Origin: Litsea cubeba
Taxonomy: Eukaryota; Streptophyta; Magnoliopsida; Laurales; Lauraceae
NCBI GenBank assembly: GCA_012931725.1
Contig: CM022951.1
Location: 13,810,611-13,874,610 of the forward strand
Reading direction: 5' to 3'
Length of the DNA: 64,000 nucleotides
This document shows, one piece after another, positions 11,641 to 22,555 of this stretch (the first letter of the stretch is position 1; every line of letters starts with the position of its first letter). The notes under the pieces were generated by a model. It did not search any database. It was not told the DNA's origin and saw only the letters and a program-made list of their open reading frames with translations. The position numbers were made by a program, and so were the translations under genes.

Positions 11641-12338
11641 CCAGGGTCGCCGGCGACCTTGGAGCCCGGGGTCGCCGGGAAGGCCCCGGAAACCCCGGTT
11701 TTCGCCCTTTTTTTGCGATTCGAAGAGCCCAGCCTCTGGTACTTTCCAAAATTCATGCTTTTGAGACACCAAGTCCTCTGACATCCGTCCAAAACACGGG
11801 TCAATCATCAAGAGTATCGAAAACAATATTGATCGCCACCTGGTCAACCAAAAAAAAATGTGCTTTCTACCCGACCGATCGAGAAGTCGACGGGACAGAT
11901 GGCACCGACCCGCTGTTGGCAACAAACACCTGAAATTACATGGTCATCTGATGTCGATCTACATGAAGATCCATCGATGATCATCGACAGAAGAATCCCA
12001 AAAGACGCGGCACGGCCCGCGACTCTTCAGCTGCTCGACGACCACTTAATGCGATTAATTGACTAGCTTTATTACAGTCATTAATCCATTTCTTTGGACG
12101 GCCCAATCAGAAGCAAGCATTCGGGAGTTACAAGTCAAGAAATTCATGGCATTTAACCCATGAAACTCCTCCCATCATGGCGATTAAAGGCGATTAAATG
12201 CCCTCAATCTCCTCCGGCCAATCAGAAGCCAAGAAAAAGGAGTTACAAAATAAAGAATTCAATTCTGTAACTCCTCCCTTTATGTAGCTTTATGACAATC
12301 AAAGCTCATAAACCCTCCTAAATGGCCACCTAAAAGCC

Positions 12339-12346
12339 TATAAATA
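12339..12346 (+). promoter_or_regulatory. TATA box of Element 1 LTR
   Basis: CCTATAAATAGGAG is followed about 50-90 bases later by an A/C/G-rich leader (AAGCACAAACACATAGACAG), as in plant LTR promoters. It would drive plus-strand transcription. Confidence 0.65.
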
Positions 12347-12854
12347 GGAGAGCTCTCCAAGAAGAAAGGATCATCACAGATCATCAGAAAAAAGCACAAA
12401 CACATAGACAGACAGAAGCACAGAAATCCAGAGAAAGGAAAAAGAGAGAAAACTCTGCGGAAGTTCTACACCGGCCACCGCAACAAGGTGACAAAAGTCC
12501 CTTGGGGGGTACCCCCCCCCAAGGTCCTTGCCTTCTCCTCCTGCCTCCAATGGCTTAGATGTGGCTTTTCAGCCCGTCTACTCGGCTTTTTATTGGACAT
12601 AGGACCTCCTTTTGGTCTTTGTCCTCTAAAAACCTGAGGTTATAGCCAAGCCAAGCGAATCAATAGCATCCTCTATTCTCATCTGCATGGATGATGGCGA
12701 AGCCCACATATGGCTTGCGACCGTCAATCTAAACGAGTCTTCCACAATCTCCTGAGAAGTTAGATCCTCCTTTTCTTGCTTTTCATTGTAGTTTGTATTT
12801 TTTCAAAAGAGACAAAAATCACAACTCTTGTCTTTCATTATTGATAAGGATTGT

Positions 12855-12945
12855 AAATCGGCTATAAACGCCAAAATCGGCTATAAACGCCAAAAATCGG
12901 CTATAAATGCCAAAATCGGCTATAAATGCCAAAAAAATCGCCTTT
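12855..12945 (+). repeat. GGCTATAAACGCCA array inside Element 1 LTR
   Basis: Four copies of (T)CGGCTATAAA(C/T)GCCAAAA occur at about 20 bp spacing. It is the same 14-mer family as the 3' UTR array at 4000-4395 of the same element. Confidence 0.85.
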
Positions 12946-13193
12946 CACGGCAAACCAAGAAAAATGTCTCTTTTCTTAAATATATGTGCAATGGAAAACT
13001 TGAAAGAAGTTGATTTCCTTTTTACTTGCGAAGGTTGATCTCCGGATCACCACTTGCAATTCCAAGTAAAATAGAAAATCTGGCACACCCATACAAAAAA
13101 AGAAATGTTGATGCACGCCCCTGCCCCCTGGTTACGAAAGGGTCGGAACCAAACGGACTCCCACGTCCGCCGACCTCGGTAGGAACCTAGCAT

Positions 13194-13430
13194 TTGGAGC
13201 GCGGTCCATCAGTTGTGAGGGATAAGGCCTGGGTGAAAGGATGGCGTGCCTCCCTGAAGGAGGCCGGGGTCTCGGAGGATCACCCGTCCTTCCAGGATCC
13301 CCCTCCGTTTCCAATTCCGATGTCGAGCTCCGCCCCTTCTGTCACTGTTCCTGCCGGCGAGGCGACTGCTGCTGAACATATCGGGACCAACATTGGAACC
13401 GCTGCTACTCACGCCTCTGATCCAGCGTGA
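13194..13430 (+). pseudogene. C-terminal fragment of Element 2 antisense gene
   Basis: The frame ends at TGA 13428-13430. It contains GWRASLKEAGVSEDHPSFQD, which lines up with GCLAALRRAGVPEDHPVYRD in the antisense protein of Element 3 (exon 4), followed by a similar Ala/Pro/Ser/Thr-rich tail. Everything upstream is lost: an in-frame TAG precedes it at 13188 and Element 1 begins about 90 bases to the left. Orientation is opposite to Element 2 pol, as in the other two elements. Confidence 0.75.
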
Positions 13431-13729
13431 CTTCGGGCCGGTCGATTCTGCTTGTGGAGAAGCCTTTTTTGTTTTTATTTCTGATGTATCTTTCCCGTTC
13501 TTCAATTGTATCTGTCGCACTATGTAATGGACAAAGGTTTAATACAATTGAAATTTTCTCCAGCTACTGACTTTTTCACTAGTCGCGTGTGTTCTTTGCT
13601 GGTCAAATGTTTTGCACAAGTGTATGAACTCGGTAGGGATAGATGCCGAACTACACCCAGGTTGGTCCTGGATTATGCTAGTAGGATTGCTACCCCATTG
13701 GTAAATAGCATGTCGGAGGGCTGGCATGA
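13431..13729. other. Element 2 spacer between antisense gene end and tandem array
   Basis: Non-coding; it probably holds the 3' UTR of the antisense gene. I see no further structure. Confidence 0.5.
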
Positions 13730-14200
13730 GCGCCGAGGTGCACTCATAACGCGAACTAGTTAAGACCCACTGGCTGGTTGCCAGGGGCGCGTCGGCCACC
13801 TGGCTAGGGCGCCGAGGTGCGCACATAACGCGAACTGGTTAAGACCCACTGGCTCGTTGCCAGGGGCGCGTCAGCTACCTGGCTAGGGCGCCGAGGTGCG
13901 CACATAACGTGAACTGGTTAAGACCCGCTGGCTGGTTGCCAGGGGCGCGTCGGCTACCTGGCTAGGGCGCCCAGGTGCGCATATAACGCGAACAGGTGAA
14001 GACCCGCTGGCTGGTCGCCAGGGGGTGTCGGCTACCTGGCTACGGCGCCGAGGTGCGCACATAAAGTGAACAGGTGAAGACCCGCTGGCTGGTCGCCAGG
14101 GGCGCATCGGCTACTTGGCTAGGGCGCCGAGGTGCGCACATAACGCGAACTGGATAAGATCCACTGGCTGGTCACCAGGGGCGCGTCGTTGGAGAGCTCT
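13730..14200 (-). repeat. Six tandem copies of a 79 bp unit in Element 2 3' UTR
   Basis: Units start (plus-strand GCGCCGAGGTG) at 13730, 13809, 13888, 13967, 14045 and 14124, a period of 79 with one 78. They are about 85-95% alike by eye. The array lies about 70 bases past the integrase stop, in the same place as the 81 bp array of Element 3, but the unit sequences do not match. Confidence 0.92.
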
Positions 14201-14270
14201 ATGTTCTAGAGAAAATTGGGGGAGACAAGGAACATAGTGCTTTTATTGCTTTTCAAAGATCCGTTACAAT

Positions 14271-15540
14271 TCAGAAATAGAATTTCTTGAGGTGCGTTGT
14301 GTTCCACGGCCGTGGTAATTGTCTGCCATCCATGCTTTCAAGCTTGTAAGCTGATCGACCGCAGACCTTAGTGACCTTGAATGGTCCGTGCCAGTTTGGC
14401 GCCAACTTGCCTTGGTTTAGATCTTTGTCCTGCGGGAGCGACTTCTTCAGGACGAGTTCCTCGACGGAGAATTTCCTTTCTCTGACCCTTTGGTTGTAGC
14501 CCCTGGCTAACTGCTGCTAGTAGGCGGCTAGACGAACAACCGCCGCTTCCCTACGCTCTTCGGCTAGGTCTAGCTCTCGAGTCAAGTTCACGTCGTTATG
14601 GCCTTGATTGAAGAGTTTCGACCTCAAGGTCGGGAGACTGATCTCCAGTGGAATCACGGCTTCCATACCGTAGGCGAGGGAGAAGGGCGTTGCCGAGGTA
14701 GAGCGTCTTGGCGTCGTCCTGTATGCCCACAGGACGCTTGGCAGTTCTTCTACCCATCTTCCTTTGGTTCGATCGAGCCGCTTCTTGATTCCATCGAGCA
14801 TCACCTTGTTGGATATCTCGGCTTGACCGTTACTCTGGGGATATGTTGGGGTAGAGTAATGATTTTTGATGCCGAGCCCTTGGCAGAAGGTTTTGAAGAC
14901 GTTGGAATCAAACTGAGTCCCGTTATTCGAGATCAATGTACGTGGGATTCCGAACCTTGTGACGATGTTTCTCCAGACAAAATTCTTTGAATCGTGCTCG
15001 GTGATGGAGGAGAGTGCCTCTACTTCTATCCACTTGGTGAAATAATCGGTGGCTACTATCAGCCACCTCTTATATCCTGGAGCTCGGTGGAGAGGTACTA
15101 CGATGTCCAGTCCCCATTGGGCGAAAGGCCACGGGCTGGATAGTGGACTCAGATCCTAGGCTGGTTGGTGGAGGGAGTGTGAAAACTTCTGGCACTTCTC
15201 AAACTTCTGCGCATATTTCTGCGTGTCTGACTGCATATACGGGCCACCAATAACCCTGGCTGATAGCCCGGTATGCCAGCGACCGTCCACCGATATGACT
15301 TCCTTAGATTCCTTCATGTATCTCGTAGAGGAAGTTGTCGACGTTGTCGGGGTGCATGCACTGAAGGTAGGGGCTAGTGAAGGACTTCCTGTAAAGCTTG
15401 CCTTGTGGGCTTAAGCAAAATCGAGCCGCTTTGAGCCTGATTCGCCGAGCTTCGTTTTTGTCTTCTGGGAGCTGGTCATCTCTGAGGAAGGCAATGATTT
15501 CATCCATCCAGCTCGGGCCGAGATTAACGCATAGAATCTG
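14271..15540 (-). pseudogene. Integrase of Element 2, broken and with altered catalytic Asp
   Basis: The N-terminal zinc-binding region begins near 15507 (YRKSFTSPYLQCMHPDNVDN, EIHEGI) and hits a stop at 15304-15306; the next part needs several frame changes. The DDE core is readable at 14936-14517. The second catalytic position reads SNNGTQF where the family has SDNGTQF, so Asp is Asn; the Glu in NGQAEISNK is kept. A TAG at 14517-14519 interrupts the frame, after which the C-terminal region continues to TGA at 14271-14273 (HLKKFYF). Confidence 0.85.
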
Positions 15541-16534
15541 CCGAGGTGGAGGGAGTTCCGTGCTTAGCCTTTCTAGCGACCTACCTCGATAGTTCTTTCT
15601 CTCCCGGCCTCAACCGCTGAAGCTAGGCTGGCGAGGGCGTCAGCATGTGAGTTGGAGTCCCTTCCGATCCGCTTGACCTCGACTTTTTGGAACTACGAGA
15701 GGAGCTTTTTTGCATGTGCTAGGTAGGCGGCCATCCTGTCGTCGCGAGCCTGGTAGTCTCCGGTCAGCTGGCTCGTCACCAACTGCGAATCACTGAAGAC
15801 CACTAGCTGCTGGGCTCCTAGGATTTGGCGTTGTTCAACCCAGCTATGAGGGCCTCGTACTCTGCCTCGTTATTAGATGCTTTGAAATCAAGGGTGAGGG
15901 CTTGCTCGATAACCAGTCCCTCTGGAGATTGAAGGACTACGCCGGCGCCAGCCCTCTTGGGGGTGGAGGATCCAACAACGAACACCTTCCAAGCGGAAGT
16001 GAGAAATCGGTTCCAGGCCTGCTCTTGCTCCTGCTCCGTCCTAGTGGTCTCGTCCTCATACCTCCCGCCCCCCAGTTCGACGTCGACTGGGGTTGGTGCC
16101 GAACTCGGAGAGGTGAATTCAACGATAAAATCCGCCAGAATTTGAGCTTTGATCGTCGTTCTAGGTTGATACTTGATGTCGTACTGCCCTAGTTCGACGG
16201 CCCACTTCGAGATTCGGCCGGAGAAGTCGGCCTTTTTTAAGATCGCCCCCAGCAGATACTCTGTGACGACCATGATGGAGAAAGTTTGGAGGTAGTGGGA
16301 GAGTTTGCGAGAGGCGCTGACAAGTGCCAACGCGAGCTTCTCCATTGGGAGATACCTGGTCTCGGCATCAAGCAAGATTTTGCTCGTGTAGTAGATCGGC
16401 ATTTGCTGTCTGTCAACTTTTCTAAGGAGGACCGAACTGACAGCATGATCCGAGACTGCAAGGTAGAGGTAGAGTACTTCTCCCTGTTTCGGAGTCGAGA
16501 GTAGGGGAGGTGAAGAGAGATAAGCTTTGAGCCT
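15541..16534 (-). pseudogene. Dual RNase H region of Element 2, broken
   Basis: The first, RT-linked RNase H spans about 16534-16200 (YYTSKILLDAETRYLPMEKL; ISKWAVELGQYDIKYQPR). The second follows with FVVGSSTPKRAGAG, where the normal catalytic Asp-Gly pair reads Val-Gly, and NNEAEYEALIAGL. A frame change near 15820 cuts it before the last acidic residue. Neither domain would be active. Confidence 0.82.
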
Positions 16535-17404
16535 TTACAGTGCTTCATCGTATTCTGGTGTCCAATTGAATTTCAGGTTCTTCTTCAGCAGTTGAAAGAA
16601 GGGCCTGCATCTGTCTGATGACCTGCTTACGAAGCGGTTAAGGGCGGCAGCCATGCCGGTGAGCTTCTGGACCTGCTTTGTCGTCGTCAGACTCTGTATT
16701 CCCAGGATCTCCATGATCTGATCTGGATTGGCTTCGTTTCCTCTTCTGGTGACCAGGCTTCCAAGGAATTTGCCCGACCCGACTCCGAACGCGCACTTGG
16801 AGGCGTTGAGTTTCAGCTTGAAGCCCCTGAGTATGTCAAACACCTGACTGAGGTCGGCCAGGTGATCCTGGGACTGCTTGGACTTGACGACCATGTCGTC
16901 AATATAGACTTCCACCGTCTTGCCTAGCTGCGCCTGGAACATCTTCGTGACCAACCTTTGGTAGGTGGCCCCTGCGTTCTTGAGTCCAAAGGGCATAACC
17001 TTGTAACAGTAGATGCCTCTGGGCGTTATGAACGCAGTCTTCTCCTCATCAGGCTCGTACATCGGTATCTGGTGATAGCCTCGATGGGCATCGAGGAAGC
17101 TCATCCTTTCGTGGCCTGCGGTGGCGTCGATCAATTGGTCGATTTTTGGGAGTGGGAAGCTGTCTTTGGGACAGGCTTTATTCAGGTCGGTGAAATCGAC
17201 GCAGACTCTCCACTTCCCAGTTTTCTTTTTGACGACCACTGTGTTCGCCAGCCACTTCGGATACTTGACTTCTCTAATTGCCTCCGCCTCCAACAGCTTT
17301 TTAACCTCCTCGACCACTGCCTCTGATTGTGGTACCCCCGTCCTGCGTGACTTCTGCACTACTGGTTTGTGTTGAGGGTCCACACTGAGCCTGTGGCATA
17401 TGAC
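16535..17404 (-). pseudogene. Reverse transcriptase of Element 2
   Basis: A clean RT frame on the minus strand is bounded by in-frame TAA at 17405-17407 on the entry side and TAA at 16535-16537 on the exit side. It shows VDFTDLNKACPKDSFPLPK, MSFLDAHRGYHQIP, VMPFGLKNAGATYQRL and the catalytic YIDDMVVKS. The two flanking stops are in the same frame as the upstream and downstream pieces, so they are point lesions in one former polyprotein. Confidence 0.9.
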
Positions 17405-18345
17405 TTAGGGGTCAATGCCGAGCATCTCGTAGGGGGTCCAGGCGAAGACCTCCTTGTTTCTGAGTAGCAAACCGACGAGCTCGGCTTTTTCTGCCTCAGC
17501 GAGCTGGCTGCCATTCAGGAAGTGGCGCTCGGGATCGGTGGGGTCGAGTCTGACCTCGGTCATATCCTCAACACTCTTCTTTTCGGGATCGCGGCCAACC
17601 TTTTTAAGCTCGTCTTCCAACTCGGCCATATTCGCCTGTTGTGGCTCCTTTTCTCTGGGCACAACGGCCATGAGACACTGCTTGGCCGCCTGCTGGTCGC
17701 CCCTGACAGTGACCACCTTCATTCTGCCATCCTTGTCTTCCAAGGGAAATTTGAGCTTCGGGTGGTGAGATGAAGGTATTGCTTCCATGCTGTGCAGCCA
17801 CGACCACCCCATTATGGCATTGTAGGGAGACTGCGCATCTACCATAAGGAAATCGGCAGTAATGGAGGCGCCTTCGACCTGGACCGTGAGGGTGATCTTC
17901 CCCTTCGGGTACACTGGTTTGGCGCTGAAGCCTATCAGGGGAGTGCACGCCTCCTCCAGGTTTTCTTCTCTGAGGCCCATTTTTCTGAAGCAATCGAAGT
18001 AAAGGATCTCGAAAGAGCTTCCGGGGTCGACGAGGATCCTCTGGACTATGCAGTTCTTGAGCTTCAGGGTTACGATCAGCGGATCGTTATAGGGAAGCTG
18101 GACTCCTTCCATGTCTTCCTCGGAGAAGCAGATCCGGGGCTTTTCTTTCCGAGCTTTCTTTGACGTCGGCTCGAGCTCGGCAGTCATCACCTGTTTGCCA
18201 TGCGCGGCCCTCCTGGCCTCGGCACGGGCCTGGTTGCTCCCCTTTGGGGCGGGAGCCAGGTGGATGGCACTGATAAGTCTTTCTGATTCATCGCTGGAAT
18301 GGGCTGCATCATCTTGGTGTGAGCTCGACTGGTGTTTACTCCTCC
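17405..18345 (-). pseudogene. Aspartic protease region of Element 2 with altered active-site triad
   Basis: The frame contains QRILVDPGSSFEILYFDCF near 18050-17995, corresponding to the retropepsin-like active site. The triad Asp-Ser-Gly of the family (kept in Element 3) reads Asp-Pro-Gly here, which should disable cleavage. Upstream is SNQARAEARRAAHGK as in Element 3. A frame change near 18345 separates it from gag; the first residues of the longest open frame (from 18454) are out of register. Confidence 0.82.
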
Positions 18346-19985
18346 CTCTTTCACATACTCCTTCAGGCGTCCTTCTTTGACAAGCCTCTCGAGGTGTGAC
18401 TTGAGGGAGTTGCAGTCCTCGGTGTCGTGCCCCTTCGCCTTGTGATAGGCGCAATACTTGCTTTGGTTTCAGGTTACGGGGTTGCTCTTCAGAGGCTGCG
18501 GCCAGCTGAAGTAGGGCTGGTCCTTGATCTTGTTCAGGATCTTGTAGACCGGCTCCACGAATACTGTGTGGACACCCGGCCTGGGCTTCTTGCTGTCGTC
18601 CCGGTTGTGAAACGAGGCCGTTGCCGAACTGGTGGAGGCTCGGTATCGATCCCTCTCCTCCCTCTTAAACGTTTTCTTCTCCTTCTTGGAAAAGGTTTTC
18701 CCGGAAGGGCGTTGATCGCGCTGGACGGCTTGATCTTCGGGCTTGGTCTGGCCTTTGGCGGTGGTTTTAGAGACGCCGAAGCTCTCCTTGGCCCTGACCT
18801 CGTCCTCCTCTTGGGCTACGTACTTGTTCACCCTGGCCATTAGCGCTTCTACCGAGGTCACAGGGCTCCCGACCAGCTCTTTGCGACGGTTGTTGCCCGG
18901 CAACAGGGCGTGCTGGAAGGACATGATCGCAACTTCGTCGTTCGAGTTTTCGATCTGGCTATAGACAGTCCAGAATCTCTTAGCCAACTGGGTGATGCTC
19001 TCGTTCCACCTCATCTTGAGGGCCATCATGTCACCATCTGTCTTCGGGATGACTTTGTGGGCATGGAACTTCCCCAGGAAGGAATTCCGCAACTGCTGCC
19101 AACTCGAGATCGATCCTTCTGGGAGGGTGCAAAACCATTTGAGGGGGAGGTCTCCCAAACTTGACGAGAAAACTATACAGTTCAGATGACCGACCTCACC
19201 CCACACTGACATCTTCTGGGTGAAATGTAGTAGATGCGTTGCCGGGTCCGAGGTGCTGTCATAATGAACGAACCTCGGGATGCTGAATCTCTTCGGCAGG
19301 AGGAAATCCTTGATTTCCTGAGAGAAAGGAGATGAGTTGGCATCGCCGAAGGCGTACGAATCCAAGGGGTTGTGGGAAATAGCTTCCATATTGCGCCGGA
19401 TTGCCTGCCTGACAAGCCTGTCAAGCCGCGCACCTTCGTCTTCTTTGTCCTCGAGGGGAGGGGCTGACCTCTTCTTCGAATGGCTATTGCTGGAGCCCTC
19501 GTCCTGAGCCCGGCGCTGCCTCTTCCGCTCGAGGTGGTGTCTGAGGTAGATCTCGGATCAATGGGCCATCCTACTCTTGGAAGGCTGAGGGCCGACCTCT
19601 GCCTCGTGCTCAGGCCGCTGCTGGAGCTGCTGGATCAGCTTTTCTTGCTCTTGAATGAGGACGTTCTGGACCGCGACGCCCTTGTCGCCAGTGAAGTAGC
19701 GGGAACGATGGGACCCACTGACCGTTACCGCTTTGTCCTTCCGGGGGCATTCTCGTCGCTGATCATCTCTCCGAGGAGGCATGACTTCCTCCTCTGGGGA
19801 TGAGTCTTCGATTTGGCACGGGGAGGGGACCCGAACGAAGAGGCGTTCGTTAAAGTGCTCCTCGGCTGCGGCTGGACCGGACCTTATTCTGATCGCATCT
19901 GAGGAGGAGCGACCAATGACATCCCTGGGGGCGGGTTGGTGATTGCCCTTAAAGCTTCTCCGCCTTTTTTAGCTTTGGGAGGCAT
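18346..19985 (-). pseudogene. Gag of Element 2, broken
   Basis: Start ATG at 19985 (MPPKAKKGGE), shortly after the PBS and matching the Element 3 gag start. Then come a frame change before 19782, an in-frame TGA at 19558-19560, and the retrotransposon-gag capsid region at 19389-18900 (FSIPRFVHYD, GDLPLKWFCTLP). A TGA near 18471 precedes the zinc-knuckle-like YCAYHKAKGHDTEDC. Gag packages the RNA into virus-like particles; this copy cannot be made whole. Confidence 0.88.
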
Positions 19986-20021
19986 GGTGTTTGGGAAAGA
20001 TTTTGAGTTTGGGTTATCACT

Positions 20022-20039
20022 TTCCCACAGACGGCGCCA
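20022..20039 (-). promoter_or_regulatory. Primer binding site of Element 2
   Basis: The minus strand reads TGGCGCCGTCTGTGGGAA, two bases after the 5' LTR end, identical to the PBS of Element 3. It binds the 3' end of a host tRNA; I do not assign which one. Confidence 0.85.
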
Positions 20040-20041
20040 AT

Positions 20042-20808
20042 TGTAAGTGCCTAAATATTACGGACTTTGTAATGAAGATTATCTTGAGTCTGATGCTCGT
20101 TGGAAGATAATGGAAGATCTGGGAACCTAAAAAGGAAGAAGACGAGGACGTTAAAGGACCCTGGCCGTGGGCAGCATAAGACTCTCCGATGCTTAAGTCA
20201 GTGGGTGGTCTGAACAATAGGATAGAGATAAGGAAGAAGAGAGACAGAGTAACAGCTCTCTGGTTAAGGTGTGCATACCTATAATGGAGATCGCTCCTCC
20301 TTTTATAAAGGAGGAGGCCTACATTGCATGGAGAGGCTTATGATGACGTCCTGGCATGCCCAGGGGTATCGTCATATTAGCCCACTATTCATTAAACGAG
20401 AGTCCGATCAGCCCATCATGCATTAAATACTGGTCTAATCGGGCCTTACCATAGCTGACTTTTGGGCTTAGTCCCATCGGGCCTGATTGGGGGCCATACT
20501 TTGATGGGACTTAACCACTGGATGCCACGCTGCCAGGGGTAAAGGACGGCCATGATGGCTTGGTCAGTTCCAGCTGGATACTCTTGGAAGTAGAGCCGTT
20601 ACCGCCCATCTTGGCTAAGGATCTGGCCCTGGCACCGAACTGAGTAGCCGAAGTGGGCGCTTTGTATTGAGATCGGGGTGCTCGAGACTGGAGACGGTCT
20701 TGAGTTCGGGTGGCACATGAGCGATGCTTGCCGAGGTTAGGGCGCGATTAATGGGCATAAGCGCCGGAGTTAGCATTACCTCAGTACTTCGGGAAACACC
20801 CCCACACA
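20042..20808 (-). repeat. 5' LTR of Element 2 (767 bp)
   Basis: The minus strand starts TGTGTGGGGGTGTTTCC at 20808 and ends CTTACA at 20042, next to the PBS. The start matches Element 3 (TGTGTGGGGAGATTTCC). A TATA box (TATAAAA, 20307-20301) sits in a CTCC...GGAG inverted repeat. The target duplication cannot be checked because the other end is missing. Confidence 0.85.
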
Positions 20809-21570
20809 CCTATAAAGAATTTTAGTAAAGAAATAGACCCAAAAAGTTTAGGTGGAAAATCCAAGACACTTTGTAATTCTAAATCCATATAAGGAGCCGG
20901 CCATAATCCAAACATATCTCAAAATAAGCTCATCTCATATATCATCAACTCTAGACCAAATTTTGGTCACATCAGAGTTGGGCCGACTTTGTGATTGATC
21001 ATATGGATTATTCAAGCAATCCTGTGGTAGCCATTATTCAAGTAAATACCTTTTCTGACAAGGTTGAAGACCTCTTTTATAAAACTATTATTATATATGA
21101 AAGCTGCTGAATCCAATTGAAAAATCAGCCTACTTGAATTTGACATTCACTAATTTATTTTGACTCATGAGCCACGTCAGCACTATGGGCTCTTCAGTCT
21201 TCATTTCACCTCTACTAGAATGCCTCTTGCTCTTCCTCGAACGTAACAGCTTCCTCTTCCAAAACGCTCAACCCATCTCTTGCAATTAAGATCATCAAAG
21301 CCCCATCCCTCTTTTTCTGTAACGTGTAACTCATCCCCAACAGTTTTTGCAGGCTACTACTGTAACTCCTATTGTCTTCATTTCCCTATTTTAACTCCTC
21401 CCATCTTCCTTTCTAAAATATGCAAAAGCCCTAGAAGTTTGATTTCAGATGCTTCATCCACGGCTTTGCTGTGACCCTGACAAAATCTAGAAGACCAATA
21501 GACCATTGTCACGGATTGTCATTTTGCATCCATCAAAGCCGAAGAATGAGCGCAACACATGGTACGATAA
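20809..21570. other. Intergenic DNA between Element 2 and the foldback element
   Basis: AT-rich sequence without supportable genes. I see no clear repeat boundaries. Short open frames here lack recognisable domains. Confidence 0.5.
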
Positions 21571-21579
21571 TGAAGAGAA

Positions 21580-22546
21580 GACCATGGCTATTGGCACCAC
21601 ACTTTCTACTCTTCCCACCGCACTACAAGACAAAAAAAAAATTTCCTAAACTACCCTTCCTCCCTCCTCCCTCTCTTCCCTTCCTCCTCCTCCCTCCTCC
21701 TTCCTCCTTCCTCCCTCTCCCAGCCTCCACCCTCATCCCCCTCCCCTCCCCCTCCCCCTCCCAGTCGCCGGCGGGGAGGGAGATCGGCCGGCAGCCGGCG
21801 GCGGAAGCCCCCAGCCGGCTGGCCTCCCTCCCCCTCTCTCCCTCTCCCTCTTTCTTCCTCTCTCCCTCTTCTTTCCCTCTTCTCCCTCTCTCCCTCCCTC
21901 TCCTTCCCTCCCTTACTTTCTTCTCCCTCCCCCTCCCCCTCCCCCTCCCAGTCGCAGGCCGGGGGCGGGGGGGGGGGAGATCGGGCTGCAGCAGGCGCTG
22001 CAGCAGCCCGATCTCCCCCCCCCCGGCCGGCGACTGGGAGGGGGAGGGGGAGGGGGAGGGAGAAGAAAGTAGGGGAGGGAAGGAGAGGGAGGGAGACAGG
22101 AAGAAGAGGGAAAGAAGAGGGAGAGAGGAAGAAAGAGGGAGAGGGAGAGAGGGGGAGGGAGGCCAGCCGGCCGGGGCTCCCTCCCCGCCGGCGACTGGGG
22201 GGAGGGGAGGGGGAGGGAGAAGAAGAGTAGGGGAGGGAAGGAGAGGGAGGGAGAGAGGGAGAAGAGGGAAAGAAGAGGGAGAGAGGGAGAAAGAGGGAGA
22301 GAGGGAAAGGGGGAGGGAGGCCAGCCGGCTGCCGGCCAGGGCTCCCTCCCCGCCGGCGACTGGGGGGGTGAGGGGGGAGGCTGGGAGAGGAAGGGTGGAG
22401 GCTGGGAGAGGAAGGGTGGGTTGAGGGAGGAGGAGGAGGAGGGAGAAGGAGGAGGAGGGAAAAAAGGGGGAGGGGTAGTTTAGGAAAATGTTTTTTTTTT
22501 TTTCGCGGTGGGAAGAGAAGAAAGTGTGGTGCCAATAGCACCACTG
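21580..22546. mobile_element. 967 bp GC-rich foldback element with 9 bp target duplication (MULE-like MITE)
   Basis: Ends are inverted repeats: GCTATTGGCACCACACTTTC on the left and its reverse complement on the right, continuing inward through CTCTTCCCACCGC and long CT-rich/GA-rich arms to a central hairpin at about 21982-22015. TGAAGAGAA flanks it on both sides (21571-21579 and 22547-22555). Nine-base duplications are typical of Mutator-like elements. The right arm is longer because a segment of about 170 bp is repeated. It encodes nothing: frames through the arms are low-complexity Pro/Leu or Gly/Arg runs. Confidence 0.8.
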
Positions 22547-22555
22547 TGAAGAGAA

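Larger units (their letters stand above)
1..13100 (+). mobile_element. Element 1: Ty3/gypsy Tat-like LTR retrotransposon (5' part outside window)
   Basis: The order on the plus strand is RT, RNase H, a second RNase H, integrase, a repeat-rich 3' UTR, an antisense gene, a purine-rich tract and then one LTR. The dual RNase H and the antisense extra gene between pol and the 3' LTR are established traits of the plant Tat/Ogre group. Gag, protease and the 5' LTR must lie left of the window. All coding parts are broken. The LTR start at 10598 is well supported by the preceding polypurine tract. The right end (about 13.08-13.11 kb) is uncertain because the matching target duplication would be outside the window. 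The element appears to interrupt Element 2. Confidence 0.85.
10598..13100 (+). repeat. 3' LTR of Element 1 (about 2.5 kb)
   Basis: It starts TGTTGACACC directly after the polypurine tract, a common start for large plant Ty3/gypsy LTRs. It contains a 4-unit array (10850-11430), a GC-rich hairpin block (11580-11710), a TATA box at 12339-12346 and a short repeat array (12855-12940) near its end. The exact right end is unclear: several CA dinucleotides between 13076 and 13105 could be the terminus, and the partner LTR is outside the window. Confidence 0.75.
13101..20808 (-). mobile_element. Element 2: Ty3/gypsy Tat-like retrotransposon, interrupted on its 3' side
   Basis: Read on the minus strand from the right: 5' LTR (20808-20042), PBS, gag, protease, RT, dual RNase H, integrase, a 79 bp tandem array, and the C-terminal end of an antisense gene. 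It stops at about 13.1 kb where the Element 1 LTR ends, and no 3' LTR is seen. The simplest reading is that Element 1 inserted into its antisense gene and the missing part lies left of the window. Proteins resemble those of Element 3 closely along their length, so both belong to one family. All coding parts carry stops or frame changes. Confidence 0.85.
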
